Shown: positions 17,888 through 27,018 of the stretch, piece after piece
Layout of the letters: every line of letters starts with the position of its first letter
Position numbering within the stretch: position 1 is the stretch's first letter
Assembly (NCBI GenBank): GCA_002705795.1
Contig: PAHG01000014.1
Location: 99,013 to 135,838, forward strand
Origin: Gammaproteobacteria bacterium
GTDB taxonomy: Bacteria; Pseudomonadota; Gammaproteobacteria; Pseudomonadales; Litorivicinaceae
Length of the DNA stretch: 36,826 bases
Direction of reading: 5' to 3'
Notes under the pieces: model-generated
What the model was told of the DNA's origin: nothing
Database searches by the model: none
The model's input: only the letters and a program-made list of their open reading frames with translations
Program-made: the position numbers and the translations under genes

Positions 17888-20800
17888 TCGGACTCGTGCA
17901 CATGTTTACCAAACATCGTGTCGCAGCCAACTTGCTGATGGTGGTCATGATCATCTCCGGAGCAATCGGCGTTGATCGCTTAAGAACCCAGTTTTTCCCA
18001 AGTTTTGAACTTGATGTAATTACAGTCTCGGTCGCATGGCCCGGCGCGACCGCTGAAGACGTCCAAGAAGGACTTGCAATTCCACTCGAAAATGCGATCA
18101 AAGAATTAGCAGTCATAAGTTCAATCGATGCAACCAGTCAATTTGGGTCTGCAAGTTTTCGAATCGAACTTTTCGAAGAATCTAATCTCTCGCAAGCTCT
18201 TGACGAAATCAGCCAACAGATCGATCAGGACCTGACGCTACCAGAAGGTGCTGAGTCCCCGCTGGTATCCTCATTAACGCGATATGAAGATATCTCTAAC
18301 CTGCTTATAACTGGGCCCCTGACCCCATTTGAATTGCAAAAACTCGCGCTGCAAGCCGAAAAAGAGCTTCTGGCTAGAGGGATTCGTAAAGTGGACTTTA
18401 GAGGGTTACCAACGCGTCAAATTCAGATTGAGACGACCGCGGAGACACTTGCATCTCTGAGCCTCACGTTAGATACCCTTGCAGATCGTATCCTGACCCA
18501 GGCACGCGATCTTCCAGCAGGGACCGCCGGTCGGGACGATGGCGAACGACAACTCAGGACTCTCGAGCAAGGACGAAGCCAGATAGATATCGAGAATACT
18601 CTGATTGCGTTGGATGGCGCACCCATCGGTACCCGGCTTGGAGACATCGCAACGGTGCGTGATCGGGTTGACCCCAAAGCGCCATATCTCACATTTAAGG
18701 GACAGCCAGCTGTAGAGATCATCCCTCAACGGACTGAAAATGATTCGACCCTAGCGATGGCTGAGATCACTAACCAGTGGATTGATGACACTCAACCTTC
18801 ACTCCCCAACGGGACTCAACTGATTGTTCTGAACGAACGCTGGCAATACTTGAACGATCGAATCAATTTGTTACTCGAGAATGGACTCACTGGGCTCTTG
18901 TTCATTGTCGTCATTCTGTATCTCTTTTTAAATCAGCGCGTAGCTTTTTGGGTTACTCTTGGAATACCTGTTTCATTCCTTGCGACACTCGCGATTCTTT
19001 GGATGATTGGTGGCACAATTAACATGATCAGCTTGTTCGGAATGATCATGGCGCTTGGCGTAATCGTTGATGATGCGATTGTTGTTGCCGAAGACACGTT
19101 ATCGCTCTATCAGTCTGGGCAAACGCCTCTCAATGCGGCAATGGGAGGCTCAGACCGCATGCTTGCACCGGTGGTTTCGTCGAGCCTGACTACGATTGCC
19201 GCCTTCTCACCACTTCTTTTAGTCGGCGGTGTCATCGGCTCGATTCTGCAAGATATCCCGATCATCGTGATTTGTGTCATTGTAGCTTCACTGATCGAAT
19301 GCTTTTTCATTCTCCCGGGGCACTTACAACAAAGCCTCAACCGTGGACAACGGCATGACGAAGGCAAAATCAGACAAGCGCTAGACCGTGGATTCATTAA
19401 TTTCCGCGAAAATCTATTTAAGCCATTTGTGGAAATAATCCTGAGAGCGCCAGCGCTCACCCTCGTTACTGCCCTCACAGTCTTTATTCTATCAATTGGC
19501 TTAATCTCTGGGGGACGCGTCAAGTTCACATTTTTTCCATCGATTGATGGAACTACTGTTTGGGCAGGCGCGCAGTTTACCAGCGGGACCAAACCTCAGG
19601 AAGTGGACGAATTCCTTGACCACCTTGAGGAAACCGTCCGCATCGTCAACGAAGAGTTTGGTGGCACAGTCATACGTCATGCATTGCAACAACATCGACA
19701 ACTCCCTGCGCCCGGTGTTCGTGGAGTCACTGGTGATCACTACGGAACACTCAAGGTTATTCTTACCGGAGAGCTTGAAGGTCCACCGAACGATGAAATC
19801 ATTGATGCATGGAGAGCGAAGATCGAACTACCTGGCGGTATCGAGAAGTTCTCAATTAGACAAGCACAAGGTGGGCCACCATCGAAGCCAATCGAGATAA
19901 GGCTCACCGGAGGTAATGCAGATACCTTAAAGTCTGCTTCACTTGAGGTTCAAGACAGGTTAAGACGCTATCCAGGTGTCTCAAACATCGACGATGATCT
20001 TCCTTTCGGTGCCGAACAGCTGGTAGTTAAATTAACCCCACAAGGTCGTCAATTAAACCTCAGCTCGCAACAGCTCGCGCAACAACTTCGTGGCGTATTT
20101 GAAGGACAAACTCTCCAGACATTTTATGAGGATGGCATCGAAGTAAATGTACTTCTGTCGCTCTCTGAAACCGAACGTGGTCGACTAGCAACACTTGACC
20201 AATTGCCGATCATAACGCCAAGTGGAACCATCGTTCCGCTGCCAGTCGTTGCCTCTTTTGAGGCGCGGCGAGGTCTTGATAAGTTGAGACGTACCGACGG
20301 ACAAATGAGTATTGTCGTCAGCGCAGACGTCAATAACCTCTTGGCAAATGCAGCAGAAATCTTGACTGAACTGCGCTCCGGTGCGCTACCAGAACTCACA
20401 GCGAAATACGGATTAAAATCAAACATCCAAGGCCGCGCTCAAGACCGTGAAGAGACCTTCGCAGATATGAAAGTGGGGGTCTTAGTGGCGCTCACGATGA
20501 TCTACATTATTCTTGCCTGGGTATTCTCGAGCTACTCGTGGCCGTTCGCTGTATTGATAGCAATTCCGCTTGGACTTACCGGCGCGATAGGCGGCCACTG
20601 GCTGATGGGGCTCGACCTCACTGTCCTGTCGTTATTTGGATTCTTCGGTCTTTCTGGAATTGTTATCAACGATTCCATCGTATTGGTCGACACGTATCGG
20701 CGCCTGATCCAGGCTGGTGAAGACCACGTGGAGGCGATCGTTAAAGCCAGCTGCTTAAGATTCCGGGCAGTCCTGGTCACTTCACTTACAACAATCGCGG

Positions 20801-21003
20801 GCCTTACCCCAATCTTATTTGAAACATCACCGCAGGCTCAGTTCCTTATACCGATGGCGACAACGATCGTATTTGGACTTGCCTATGGAACCGTTCTCGT
20901 CCTGATGATCGTGCCATCTGTACTCAGCCTAATCGAGCGAAATCGCAACCGAACAGGCATTGAGCGTTCTGAGTACTCAACCGGTGGAGAACCGACTCAC
21001 TAA
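17884..21003 (+). CDS. RND efflux transporter permease
   Basis: This 1039 aa inner-membrane pump has the RND layout: TM1 near residues 11-30, a large periplasmic loop, TM2-6 from about 335, a second loop, then TM8-12. The TM4 proton-relay aspartates are present in GVIVDDAIVVAED. In TM10 the usual AKNA lysine is replaced; the sequence reads GLSGIVINDSIVLVD, as in a branch of RND proteins lacking that lysine. The substrate cannot be told from sequence. The first codons overlap the adaptor gene, so the two form an operon. The last 80 bases overlap the convergent tatD-family gene. Confidence 0.92.
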   Translation: MIGLVHMFTKHRVAANLLMVVMIISGAIGVDRLRTQFFPSFELDVITVSVAWPGATAEDVQEGLAIPLENAIKELAVISSIDATSQFGSASFRIELFEESNLSQALDEISQQIDQDLTLPEGAESPLVSSLTRYEDISNLLITGPLTPFELQKLALQAEKELLARGIRKVDFRGLPTRQIQIETTAETLASLSLTLDTLADRILTQARDLPAGTAGRDDGERQLRTLEQGRSQIDIENTLIALDGAPIGTRLGDIATVRDRVDPKAPYLTFKGQPAVEIIPQRTENDSTLAMAEITNQWIDDTQPSLPNGTQLIVLNERWQYLNDRINLLLENGLTGLLFIVVILYLFLNQRVAFWVTLGIPVSFLATLAILWMIGGTINMISLFGMIMALGVIVDDAIVVAEDTLSLYQSGQTPLNAAMGGSDRMLAPVVSSSLTTIAAFSPLLLVGGVIGSILQDIPIIVICVIVASLIECFFILPGHLQQSLNRGQRHDEGKIRQALDRGFINFRENLFKPFVEIILRAPALTLVTALTVFILSIGLISGGRVKFTFFPSIDGTTVWAGAQFTSGTKPQEVDEFLDHLEETVRIVNEEFGGTVIRHALQQHRQLPAPGVRGVTGDHYGTLKVILTGELEGPPNDEIIDAWRAKIELPGGIEKFSIRQAQGGPPSKPIEIRLTGGNADTLKSASLEVQDRLRRYPGVSNIDDDLPFGAEQLVVKLTPQGRQLNLSSQQLAQQLRGVFEGQTLQTFYEDGIEVNVLLSLSETERGRLATLDQLPIITPSGTIVPLPVVASFEARRGLDKLRRTDGQMSIVVSADVNNLLANAAEILTELRSGALPELTAKYGLKSNIQGRAQDREETFADMKVGVLVALTMIYIILAWVFSSYSWPFAVLIAIPLGLTGAIGGHWLMGLDLTVLSLFGFFGLSGIVINDSIVLVDTYRRLIQAGEDHVEAIVKASCLRFRAVLVTSLTTIAGLTPILFETSPQAQFLIPMATTIVFGLAYGTVLVLMIVPSVLSLIERNRNRTGIERSEYSTGGEPTH

Positions 21004-21670
21004 GCCCAAGATCTCTCGCGAGTGCACGTCCAATCATTGGTAAGTGAGCTGGCGATCCCTGTCTCTCTCCCGCAATAGGTAAATCTGGCGCATCGGTCTC
21101 AAGTAATAATCGACTTGTGGGAATCGACTGAAAAACAGACAGTGCCCGCGGGTGGGGCTTTCTGGTTATCAATCCACCCGCACTCAAATATCCTCCGAGT
21201 GACAAATATGCCTCAGCAATTTCCTTGGATCCGGTAAAAGCATGGATTACAAAACGCTCACACTGCACTCTCTTTAACGAAGTGATGACTTCATTATGTG
21301 ATTTCACGGCGTGGATGATCACCGCTCGATCAAATGACCGAGCGAGTTCTAACTGGCTCTCAAAGGCACGGACCTGAGTCTCTTTCCCTCGCATCAACCC
21401 TGGCCGAAAATCAAGACCAATTTCACCGACAGCACTTTGCTCATGTCGGGAAAGCAGATCTTCAAGCACTGAAGCCCAATGGCAGTCTTGATCCAAATGA
21501 TGCGGGTGAAGCCCGAACGCCAGGTGCGGAGCCCGGCCCTCGAGCCAACGCCATTGGTCAGGATGCGTGCCTGTAGCGATGAAACTCACGCCGACAGAAC
21601 GTGCATCCTCGAGAATTTGATCGGGTGGGGACGACATCAACTCAAGGTGGGTGTTGATATCAACCCACAT
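20924..21670 (-). CDS. TatD-family metal-dependent hydrolase (YjjV-like)
   Basis: TatD-family proteins are TIM-barrel metal-dependent nucleases or hydrolases. Family motifs seen are GLHPHHLDQ, SAVGEIGLDFRP, RAVIIHAVKSHNEVI, VIHAFTGSKEIAEAYL and SRLLLETDAPDLPIAGERQG, the last resembling YjjV. The N-terminal metal motif, usually DTHCHLD, reads DINTHLE, so the first histidine is asparagine. I choose the ATG at 21670 (248 aa) over a TTG one codon earlier. It begins 3 bases after the prfC stop, and E. coli yjjV also lies near prfC. The 3' end overlaps the RND permease gene by 80 bases. Confidence 0.88.
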   Translation of the reverse strand: MWVDINTHLELMSSPPDQILEDARSVGVSFIATGTHPDQWRWLEGRAPHLAFGLHPHHLDQDCHWASVLEDLLSRHEQSAVGEIGLDFRPGLMRGKETQVRAFESQLELARSFDRAVIIHAVKSHNEVITSLKRVQCERFVIHAFTGSKEIAEAYLSLGGYLSAGGLITRKPHPRALSVFQSIPTSRLLLETDAPDLPIAGERQGSPAHLPMIGRALARDLGLSESVLHRLSTQNAQCLFGCDFARLG

Positions 21671-21673
21671 CAA

Positions 21674-23266
21674 TCAGTGCTCTCTCGTTTCTAAGAACTG
21701 AATATCTGGCCAACGTTCTTGCATCAATTGCAAATTAGCTCGTGATGGCGCGAGATAAGTCAAATATCCGCCACCGTCATCTGCCAAGTGCTCATGAGCC
21801 TTCTTCTTAAAATCGGAAAGCATCTTTGTATCAGCGCATCTGATCCAACGCGCAGTATGAACAGTAATCTGTTCATATACCGCCTCAGCTTTGTATTCAT
21901 CAAGCAACCGGAACGCGACCACATCGAATTGCAATACCCCCACCGCACCAACTATCAAATCGTTGTTTTTATGTGGCATAAACACCTGTGTTGCACCCTC
22001 CTCTGACAACTGCGTTAACCCTTTTTGGAGTTGTTTCGCCTTCAAGGGATCTTTCAGGCGGACCCGACGAAATAATTCAGGAGCAAAGTGCGGAATCCCC
22101 TTGAATTGCAGATTCTCACCTTCAGTAAAAGTGTCCCCGATCTGGATCGTACCGTGGTTATGAAGACCCAAGATATCCCCCGGGTAGGCCTCTTCAGCTG
22201 AGGCGCGATCACCTGCCAAGAATGTCACTGCGTCGGAGATACGAACGTCTTTGCCAATCCGCGTGTGCCTGACTTTCATACCCTTCTTGTAGGCGCCAGA
22301 GCAAACGCGTAGGAATGCAATGCGGTCGCGGTGTTTCGGATCCATATTTGCTTGTATCTTAAATACGAAACCTGAGAATTTCTCTTCAGCTGGATCAACA
22401 GTTCGAGTCCCTGTGTCGCGAACAACGGGCTTTGGTGCGTATTCGATAAAGTCATCTAACATCTCACGGACGCCGAAGTTTCCCATCGCCGTTCCGAAAA
22501 ATACAGGAGTTAGTTCGCCCGCCAAGAAACGTTCGACTTCAAACTCAGGAGTCGCTTCACGAACCAGTTCTACCTGATCCGCAAAATCTTGCCATTCTGA
22601 TCCGAGCAGTTCACGCGCCTCCTTGGAATCAAGCGCTTTAATCTTCACATCATCAGGGATCTGATCGCCTCGCCCTCTGACATAGACATGAATGGTGTCG
22701 GTTCTCAGATGATAGATACCTTTGAAATGAGGCCCCATTCCAATCGGCCACGTGACAGGAGTGGCCTCAATTTTTAAGACATCTTCGACTTCATCCATCA
22801 ACTCAATCGGATCTCGAATATCGCGGTCCAACTTATTTACAAAAGAAACGATGGGGGTGGTCCGCAACCGGCAGACTTGCATCAGTTTTATTGTTCGATC
22901 CTCAACGCCCTTGGCGCCGTCGAGTAGCATAAGTGCAGAATCGACCGCGGTCAGTGTTCGATAGGTGTCTTCAGAAAAGTCCTCGTGGCCAGGTGTGTCC
23001 AAGAGGTTCACGACACGATCTCTGTAAGGGAACTGCATCACTGAGGTGGTCACTGAAATACCGCGTTCTTGCTCCATCTGCATCCAGTCAGAGGTTGCGT
23101 GGCGAGCTGCTTTTCGCGCCTTGACAGTGCCGGCGACAGAAATCGCGTTTCCTAACAACAAAAGCTTTTCAGTCATTGTTGTTTTACCGGCATCGGGGTG
23201 CGAGATGATTGCAAATGTGCGACGGATCGCACCTTCCCGTTCAATTTGGTTCACAGTGATTCTCAA
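21674..23266 (-). CDS. prfC: Peptide chain release factor 3
   Basis: RF3 is the GTPase that recycles RF1 and RF2 from the ribosome after termination. GTP-binding motifs are clear: [16 protein letters not shown] (G1), the switch region [28 protein letters not shown] (G3) and [11 protein letters not shown] (G4). The 530 aa length equals that of E. coli. The track start is TTG (23266); a GTG four codons later is possible. Upstream, TTGGCG, 17 bases and TACACT on the minus strand form a weak promoter candidate in the 50-base gap after phaC. It is cotranscribed with the TatD-family gene. Confidence 0.96.
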   Translation of the reverse strand: MRITVNQIEREGAIRRTFAIISHPDAGKTTMTEKLLLLGNAISVAGTVKARKAARHATSDWMQMEQERGISVTTSVMQFPYRDRVVNLLDTPGHEDFSEDTYRTLTAVDSALMLLDGAKGVEDRTIKLMQVCRLRTTPIVSFVNKLDRDIRDPIELMDEVEDVLKIEATPVTWPIGMGPHFKGIYHLRTDTIHVYVRGRGDQIPDDVKIKALDSKEARELLGSEWQDFADQVELVREATPEFEVERFLAGELTPVFFGTAMGNFGVREMLDDFIEYAPKPVVRDTGTRTVDPAEEKFSGFVFKIQANMDPKHRDRIAFLRVCSGAYKKGMKVRHTRIGKDVRISDAVTFLAGDRASAEEAYPGDILGLHNHGTIQIGDTFTEGENLQFKGIPHFAPELFRRVRLKDPLKAKQLQKGLTQLSEEGATQVFMPHKNNDLIVGAVGVLQFDVVAFRLLDEYKAEAVYEQITVHTARWIRCADTKMLSDFKKKAHEHLADDGGGYLTYLAPSRANLQLMQERWPDIQFLETREH

Positions 23267-23316
23267 TCAATATTCAATGCGCGCGAAGTGTATATAAGTG
23301 TCACCAAAACGCCAAA

Positions 23317-24915
23317 CTAAGGTTGTTTAACATAGCGACCTGGCGCTTCTTCGATTACACGTCGCAAACCACCACCCGGTCCCGGTGGGCTAACTGCATC
23401 ACCAGCTTGGGATAAGAGAAATTCATTCCATGAAATCCACCAACTGCCCTCTTGCTTTTCAGCGGTTTGCTTACTGAACTGATTCTTGGGATTCAAAATG
23501 TAATGGTTGTGACGGTTTCTGGCGGGTGGACTAATTACGCCCGCATTGTGGCCGCCCTCGCCGAGGACACAAGTTGGTACATTAACGAAGTATTTTGCCG
23601 CCTTCATCACGCTTTGCCATGGACTGATGTCATCACCCTCTGCTCCAAACAAAAATACAGGACAGGCGACGGAGGCTATATCAATGGGCTGACCGCCGAG
23701 CTCTATCAGTGGTTTTTCGACGAGCGTGTTCTTTAGGTACAGCTCTTCTAGTATCCATAATATTAATGATGCGGGAGTTCGAGTTCCATCGCCTAGCCAG
23801 TGCAGGAGTGAAAATGGCTTGCCACGCTGCCCCAAGACATAACAATTCAGTACACGATCAAACAAAAGATCATGAGGACGCAAGCTCGCGAATGTCCTCA
23901 ACATCAATTCGGCCGGTAAATACCCCATATCCATTAATGGCTTTCGTATCGATTCGATACTGTCCTCAGAAACAAAATGGCCGAGCGGGCCTGGTTCGCA
24001 GTAATCAAGCAAGGTGGTTAGAAGCGACAGGGAAGCAATACGGTCTTCTCCTCGCGCGGTCAACCAGGCAACAAGAATTGCTGCGATGACTCCACCCGCG
24101 CAATAACCCATCACCTGGATCCTCACTCGAGGAAGGATGCACTCGATCTGATCTAGCGCCGAGAGACCGCCATCTAGGACATAATGAGTCATCTCATAAG
24201 GGGCTAATAATTCGGTTGGGTTCACCCAACTGATCAAAAAAACGGTGTGGCCCTGATCCACAAGCCAGCGCACCATCGAATATTCATCGGACAGGTCAAG
24301 AATATAAAAACGGTTCACAAAAGCTGGGATCAAAAGGACGGGGTTTTCATGTACTCTTTCGGTACTGGAGCGATACTGAATTAACTGAAATAACTGATTC
24401 TCAAACACCACATCGCCAGGAGTCGTAGCGAGATTTTGACCCAGAGAAAAGGCATCGGGCCGAATCGTATCCGGTAGCATCGAACCAGCCAAGATATCTT
24501 GCCGCCAATTTTCGAGGCCTTGTTCGAGATTTATCTCTCCAGATTCGAATATCTTTCGTGATTTCTCGAACAGCTCACTATTCGCCTGGACTTGGCGAAT
24601 CAACCAGAGAACCTGAGATTTATCGTAACCACCAATCTCAGGCAGGACCGAATTCACCTCGTCAAATAGTCGTACCCATGCCGAATCATCCGTCTCCGCA
24701 TCGAAGAGTGCGCCAAGGAACTTAGGTAGTAACTCCCTCGAAAATTGACGAAATCTTTCAGGATCCTCGACTGAGAGAGAAGTCAGCAAACGCCAAAATT
24801 CATTTACCCCGGACGGCTCGAAAAAATTCAGGAGCTGACATTCAGCATTGAGCCGAGACAGCCACGCCTGAATCCATTCACGTTGTGAGGGGTCAAAGCC
24901 CTGTAAACCCTGCAA
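23317..24915 (-). CDS. phaC: Class I-like poly(3-hydroxyalkanoate) synthase (divergent)
   Basis: PhaC polymerises hydroxyacyl-CoA into PHA storage granules. The N-terminal PhaC domain is followed by an alpha/beta-hydrolase domain. The catalytic triad can be assigned to Cys272 in VMGYCAGG, Asp428 in GDDISPW and His456 in GEGGHNAGVISPP. Other family blocks are TPGDVVFENQLFQLIQY, GHTVFLISWVNP and GSWWISWNEF. Several usually fixed blocks differ: PPWINKYYILDL reads IPAFVNRFYILDL, NDLIW reads HDLLF, and the WNxDxTN block reads WLGDGTR. At 532 aa it is shorter than most class I enzymes. The start is TTG with AGAGG upstream. It is divergent from phaR. Confidence 0.9.
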   Translation of the reverse strand: MQGLQGFDPSQREWIQAWLSRLNAECQLLNFFEPSGVNEFWRLLTSLSVEDPERFRQFSRELLPKFLGALFDAETDDSAWVRLFDEVNSVLPEIGGYDKSQVLWLIRQVQANSELFEKSRKIFESGEINLEQGLENWRQDILAGSMLPDTIRPDAFSLGQNLATTPGDVVFENQLFQLIQYRSSTERVHENPVLLIPAFVNRFYILDLSDEYSMVRWLVDQGHTVFLISWVNPTELLAPYEMTHYVLDGGLSALDQIECILPRVRIQVMGYCAGGVIAAILVAWLTARGEDRIASLSLLTTLLDYCEPGPLGHFVSEDSIESIRKPLMDMGYLPAELMLRTFASLRPHDLLFDRVLNCYVLGQRGKPFSLLHWLGDGTRTPASLILWILEELYLKNTLVEKPLIELGGQPIDIASVACPVFLFGAEGDDISPWQSVMKAAKYFVNVPTCVLGEGGHNAGVISPPARNRHNHYILNPKNQFSKQTAEKQEGSWWISWNEFLLSQAGDAVSPPGPGGGLRRVIEEAPGRYVKQP

Positions 24916-24996
24916 ACAAAGCCTCTCAAACTTTTTGCGCTCGCATCAATTTGTGAGTATCGTCTATCATGATAATCGACGAAAGCAGGCATTCAC
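24916..24996. promoter_or_regulatory. phaC-phaR intergenic region with candidate operators
   Basis: These 81 bases must carry the control sites of both divergent genes. Two symmetric elements are visible. TGCGCTCGCA at 24936-24945 has the TGC-N4-GCA form reported for PhaR binding sites in other bacteria. The 21-base imperfect palindrome centred on TATCATGATA (24961-24981) is flanked by CGTC and GACG. Negative autoregulation by PhaR is known in the family and is inferred here. Confidence 0.4.
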
Positions 24997-25452
24997 ATGC
25001 GTACTCTAAAAAAATACCCGAATCGCCGTCTCTACGATACATCCCAAAGTTGCTATGTTACGGTTGATAACGTTAGGGACTTAGTGCTGGGCCATGAACG
25101 TTTTCGTGTCGTGGATTCTAAATCCGGTGAAGACCTCACGCGGTCAATCTTGTTACAGATTATCATTGAACAAGAAAATGATTCCGGTGAACATGTTTTA
25201 ACCAATGAAGTACTCCAGCATCTGATACGTTTCTACGGCTCAGGGATGCAAACCAACATGGCGCAGTTTCTCGAGCAATCCATCTCATTTTTCCTGAATC
25301 AACAGGAAACTATGCAGGATCAGGTCCGGTCTGTGATTGGCTCAAACTCCCCAATCGGCATATTTCAAAAGATGACAGAAGACAATATGAAACTCTGGGA
25401 ATCTATGTCACAAACGATGCTAGGCCCGAAGCCTTCGACCAAAGACAAATAA
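24997..25452 (+). CDS. phaR: PHA synthesis repressor PhaR
   Basis: PhaR represses phasin and often its own gene, and is released when it binds nascent PHA granules. The N-terminal DNA-binding domain is diagnostic: MRTLKKYPNRRLYDTSQS, YVTVDNVRDLV and VVDSKSGEDLTRSILLQIII. A PHB_acc domain follows (LQHLIRFYGSGMQTNMAQFLEQSI). At 151 aa it is a little shorter than many homologues, with the usual variable tail. It reads away from phaC and towards the phasin gene, which has its own promoter after a 102-base gap. Confidence 0.95.
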   Translation: MRTLKKYPNRRLYDTSQSCYVTVDNVRDLVLGHERFRVVDSKSGEDLTRSILLQIIIEQENDSGEHVLTNEVLQHLIRFYGSGMQTNMAQFLEQSISFFLNQQETMQDQVRSVIGSNSPIGIFQKMTEDNMKLWESMSQTMLGPKPSTKDK

Positions 25453-25478
25453 TTTTTGACGCAACGCACAAAAAAGTG

Positions 25479-25506
25479 TTGACGCTGCACTGCAACATGG
25501 TATCTT
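25479..25506 (+). promoter_or_regulatory. Phasin promoter with PhaR-like operator in the spacer
   Basis: TTGACG (25479-25484), 16 bases and TATCTT (25501-25506) form a good sigma-70 promoter about 50 bases before the phasin ATG. The spacer begins with CTGCACTGCAACA, which has the CTGC-N3-GCA form and resembles operators described for PhaR in PHA-producing bacteria. Binding there would block RNA polymerase directly. The promoter and operator match are seen in the sequence; repression by the adjacent PhaR is inferred. Confidence 0.6.
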
Positions 25507-25554
25507 TCACGAGTGGATTGTGCATCGCACAACGTATTTGAAAGAGGAATTACC

Positions 25555-25920
25555 ATGTACGCAAAAATTTTTGAGGATATGCAGGCCAATATGAAGCAGG
25601 CTTTTGACGCAAAATCATACGATGTTGCAATCAAGCCAATGACCGATCTGTTCGAAATAAACAAGGCAACCGTAGAAGCTTTAGCTGAGCAGCAAGCTGC
25701 ACTTGCCAAAGAACTCGTTCAGGGCGCAATGGAGCAAGCTAAAGTTCTATCAGGCGAAAAGGATATGGCTGCGGTTATCGAATCGCAAAAATCTTATCTT
25801 CAAGGGCTTCAAGCTCGCCTGATTGATGCCGCTAAAGCTTCACAGGAAACTCTTGCCAAGAGCCGTGAAGAAGCGACTGTCATCGTCAAAGGTACTATCG
25901 AAACAGTAACAAAGCACTGA
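25555..25920 (+). CDS. Phasin family protein (PHA granule-associated)
   Basis: Phasins coat PHA granules and control their number and size. This 121 aa helical, alanine- and glutamine-rich protein matches the Phasin_2-type pattern (PMTDLFEINKATVEALAEQQ, followed by AVIESQKSYLQGLQARLIDAA). It has no signal peptide or membrane segment. I start at ATG 25555, where GAGGAA sits 7 bases upstream; the track extension to 25513 covers the leader. It has its own promoter and a strong terminator, so it is a single-gene unit, fitting high expression on granule formation. Confidence 0.92.
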   Translation: MYAKIFEDMQANMKQAFDAKSYDVAIKPMTDLFEINKATVEALAEQQAALAKELVQGAMEQAKVLSGEKDMAAVIESQKSYLQGLQARLIDAAKASQETLAKSREEATVIVKGTIETVTKH

Positions 25921-25933
25921 TAGATACTTGACT

Positions 25934-25970
25934 CGAAAAAAAGAGGAACCTCGGTTCCTCTTTTTTTTTG
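25934..25970 (+). terminator. Rho-independent terminator after the phasin gene
   Basis: A perfect hairpin GAGGAAC, loop CTCG, GTTCCTC is preceded by seven A and followed by nine T. This is a textbook intrinsic terminator about 20 bases after the phasin stop. The flanking A-run could make it work in both directions, but the next gene also reads rightward. Confidence 0.95.
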
Positions 25971-26016
25971 TTCAAAACACACTACCATTGGGGAGTAACT
26001 CAAAGGACATCCCTCT

Positions 26017-27009
26017 ATGGCACCTTTCCGCGCTTTGCGACTACATCAAACAGACACGGCAGCCCCAGATATCAAAATTGAACAGCTGACCGCAGATGAC
26101 CTATCGATTGGCAACGTCCTTATCGCCAACGAGTTCAGTTCCCTGAACTACAAAGATGCGCTTGCTGTGACGGGCAAAGGGAAAATCATCCGTGACTTCC
26201 CGATGATCCCCGGCATTGATGCTGCAGGTGTTGTTCTGGAATCGGCTGATCCAACTTTTCACAAGGGGGAGCACGTGATTCTGACAGGCCACGGCGTTGG
26301 CGAGACGCATACCGGGGGCATGTCAGAGCAGGTCCGTGTCCCAGGATCCTATCTCGTAAAAACACCCCTGGCACTGGATACTCAAAGAGCGATGCAATTT
26401 GGTACAGGTGGACTAACAGGGATGCTTTGTATCCTCGCTGTTCTAGATTCGGGATTGAAACCGGCTGACGGACCGATAGCAGTCTCAGGTGCTGGTGGAG
26501 GAGTCGGTGGTATAGCAACAACGGTTCTATCAACGCTGGGATATGAAGTTCACGCAATAACAGGCAGAGAATCTGAACATTCCAGACTCAAAGAGCTCGG
26601 CGCAGTAGAGATTCTCAAACGCGCAGATTTTATGCGCGACCCTAAACCATTAGAGAGTGCGCGTTTTGCAGGCGCAATCGATACCGTTGGAGGCCAGATG
26701 CTAGCGACACTGATCCCCCAAATCATGTACAACGGCGTTATCGCCGCCACTGGTAATGCAGGCGGATCCCAATTTTCGACTACCGTATTCCCATTTATCT
26801 TGAGAAATATTCGCTTGCTGGGTGTTGATTCTGTTCATGCTCCATCAGAAATCAGAGAGCGTGCGTGGCAATTACTTTCGGAAAACGTAACAACCGATCA
26901 ATTAGACGCCAGCACTCGGACCATAGGTTTGGATCAGGTGAGACAAACAGCCGAGCAACTGATCAATAACGAGGTCTCAGGACGCATCCTAATCGACGTC
27001 CGTTCGTGA
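26017..27009 (+). CDS. acuI: Acrylyl-CoA reductase, AcuI/YhdH-type quinone oxidoreductase
   Basis: This medium-chain dehydrogenase family enzyme is predicted to reduce acryloyl-CoA to propionyl-CoA with NADPH, a detoxifying step linked to DMSP and propionate metabolism. It aligns along its length with E. coli YhdH as I recall it: SSLNYKDALAVTGKGKIIRDFPMIPGIDAAGVV, GHGVGETHTGG, GAGGGVGGIATTVL (NADPH-binding) and PFILRNIRLLGVDSV. It is 330 aa and lacks zinc ligands. It follows the phasin terminator, so it is a separate unit. No dddD, dmdA or prpB genes are in the window, so its pathway here is open. Confidence 0.9.
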   Translation: MAPFRALRLHQTDTAAPDIKIEQLTADDLSIGNVLIANEFSSLNYKDALAVTGKGKIIRDFPMIPGIDAAGVVLESADPTFHKGEHVILTGHGVGETHTGGMSEQVRVPGSYLVKTPLALDTQRAMQFGTGGLTGMLCILAVLDSGLKPADGPIAVSGAGGGVGGIATTVLSTLGYEVHAITGRESEHSRLKELGAVEILKRADFMRDPKPLESARFAGAIDTVGGQMLATLIPQIMYNGVIAATGNAGGSQFSTTVFPFILRNIRLLGVDSVHAPSEIRERAWQLLSENVTTDQLDASTRTIGLDQVRQTAEQLINNEVSGRILIDVRS

Positions 27010-27018
27010 TACGCAGCG

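Noticed and set aside
19110-19592. 160 aa minus-strand ORF inside the RND permease gene
   Set aside because: It is fully antisense to a conserved coding region, with no recognisable domain; it is a frame shadow.
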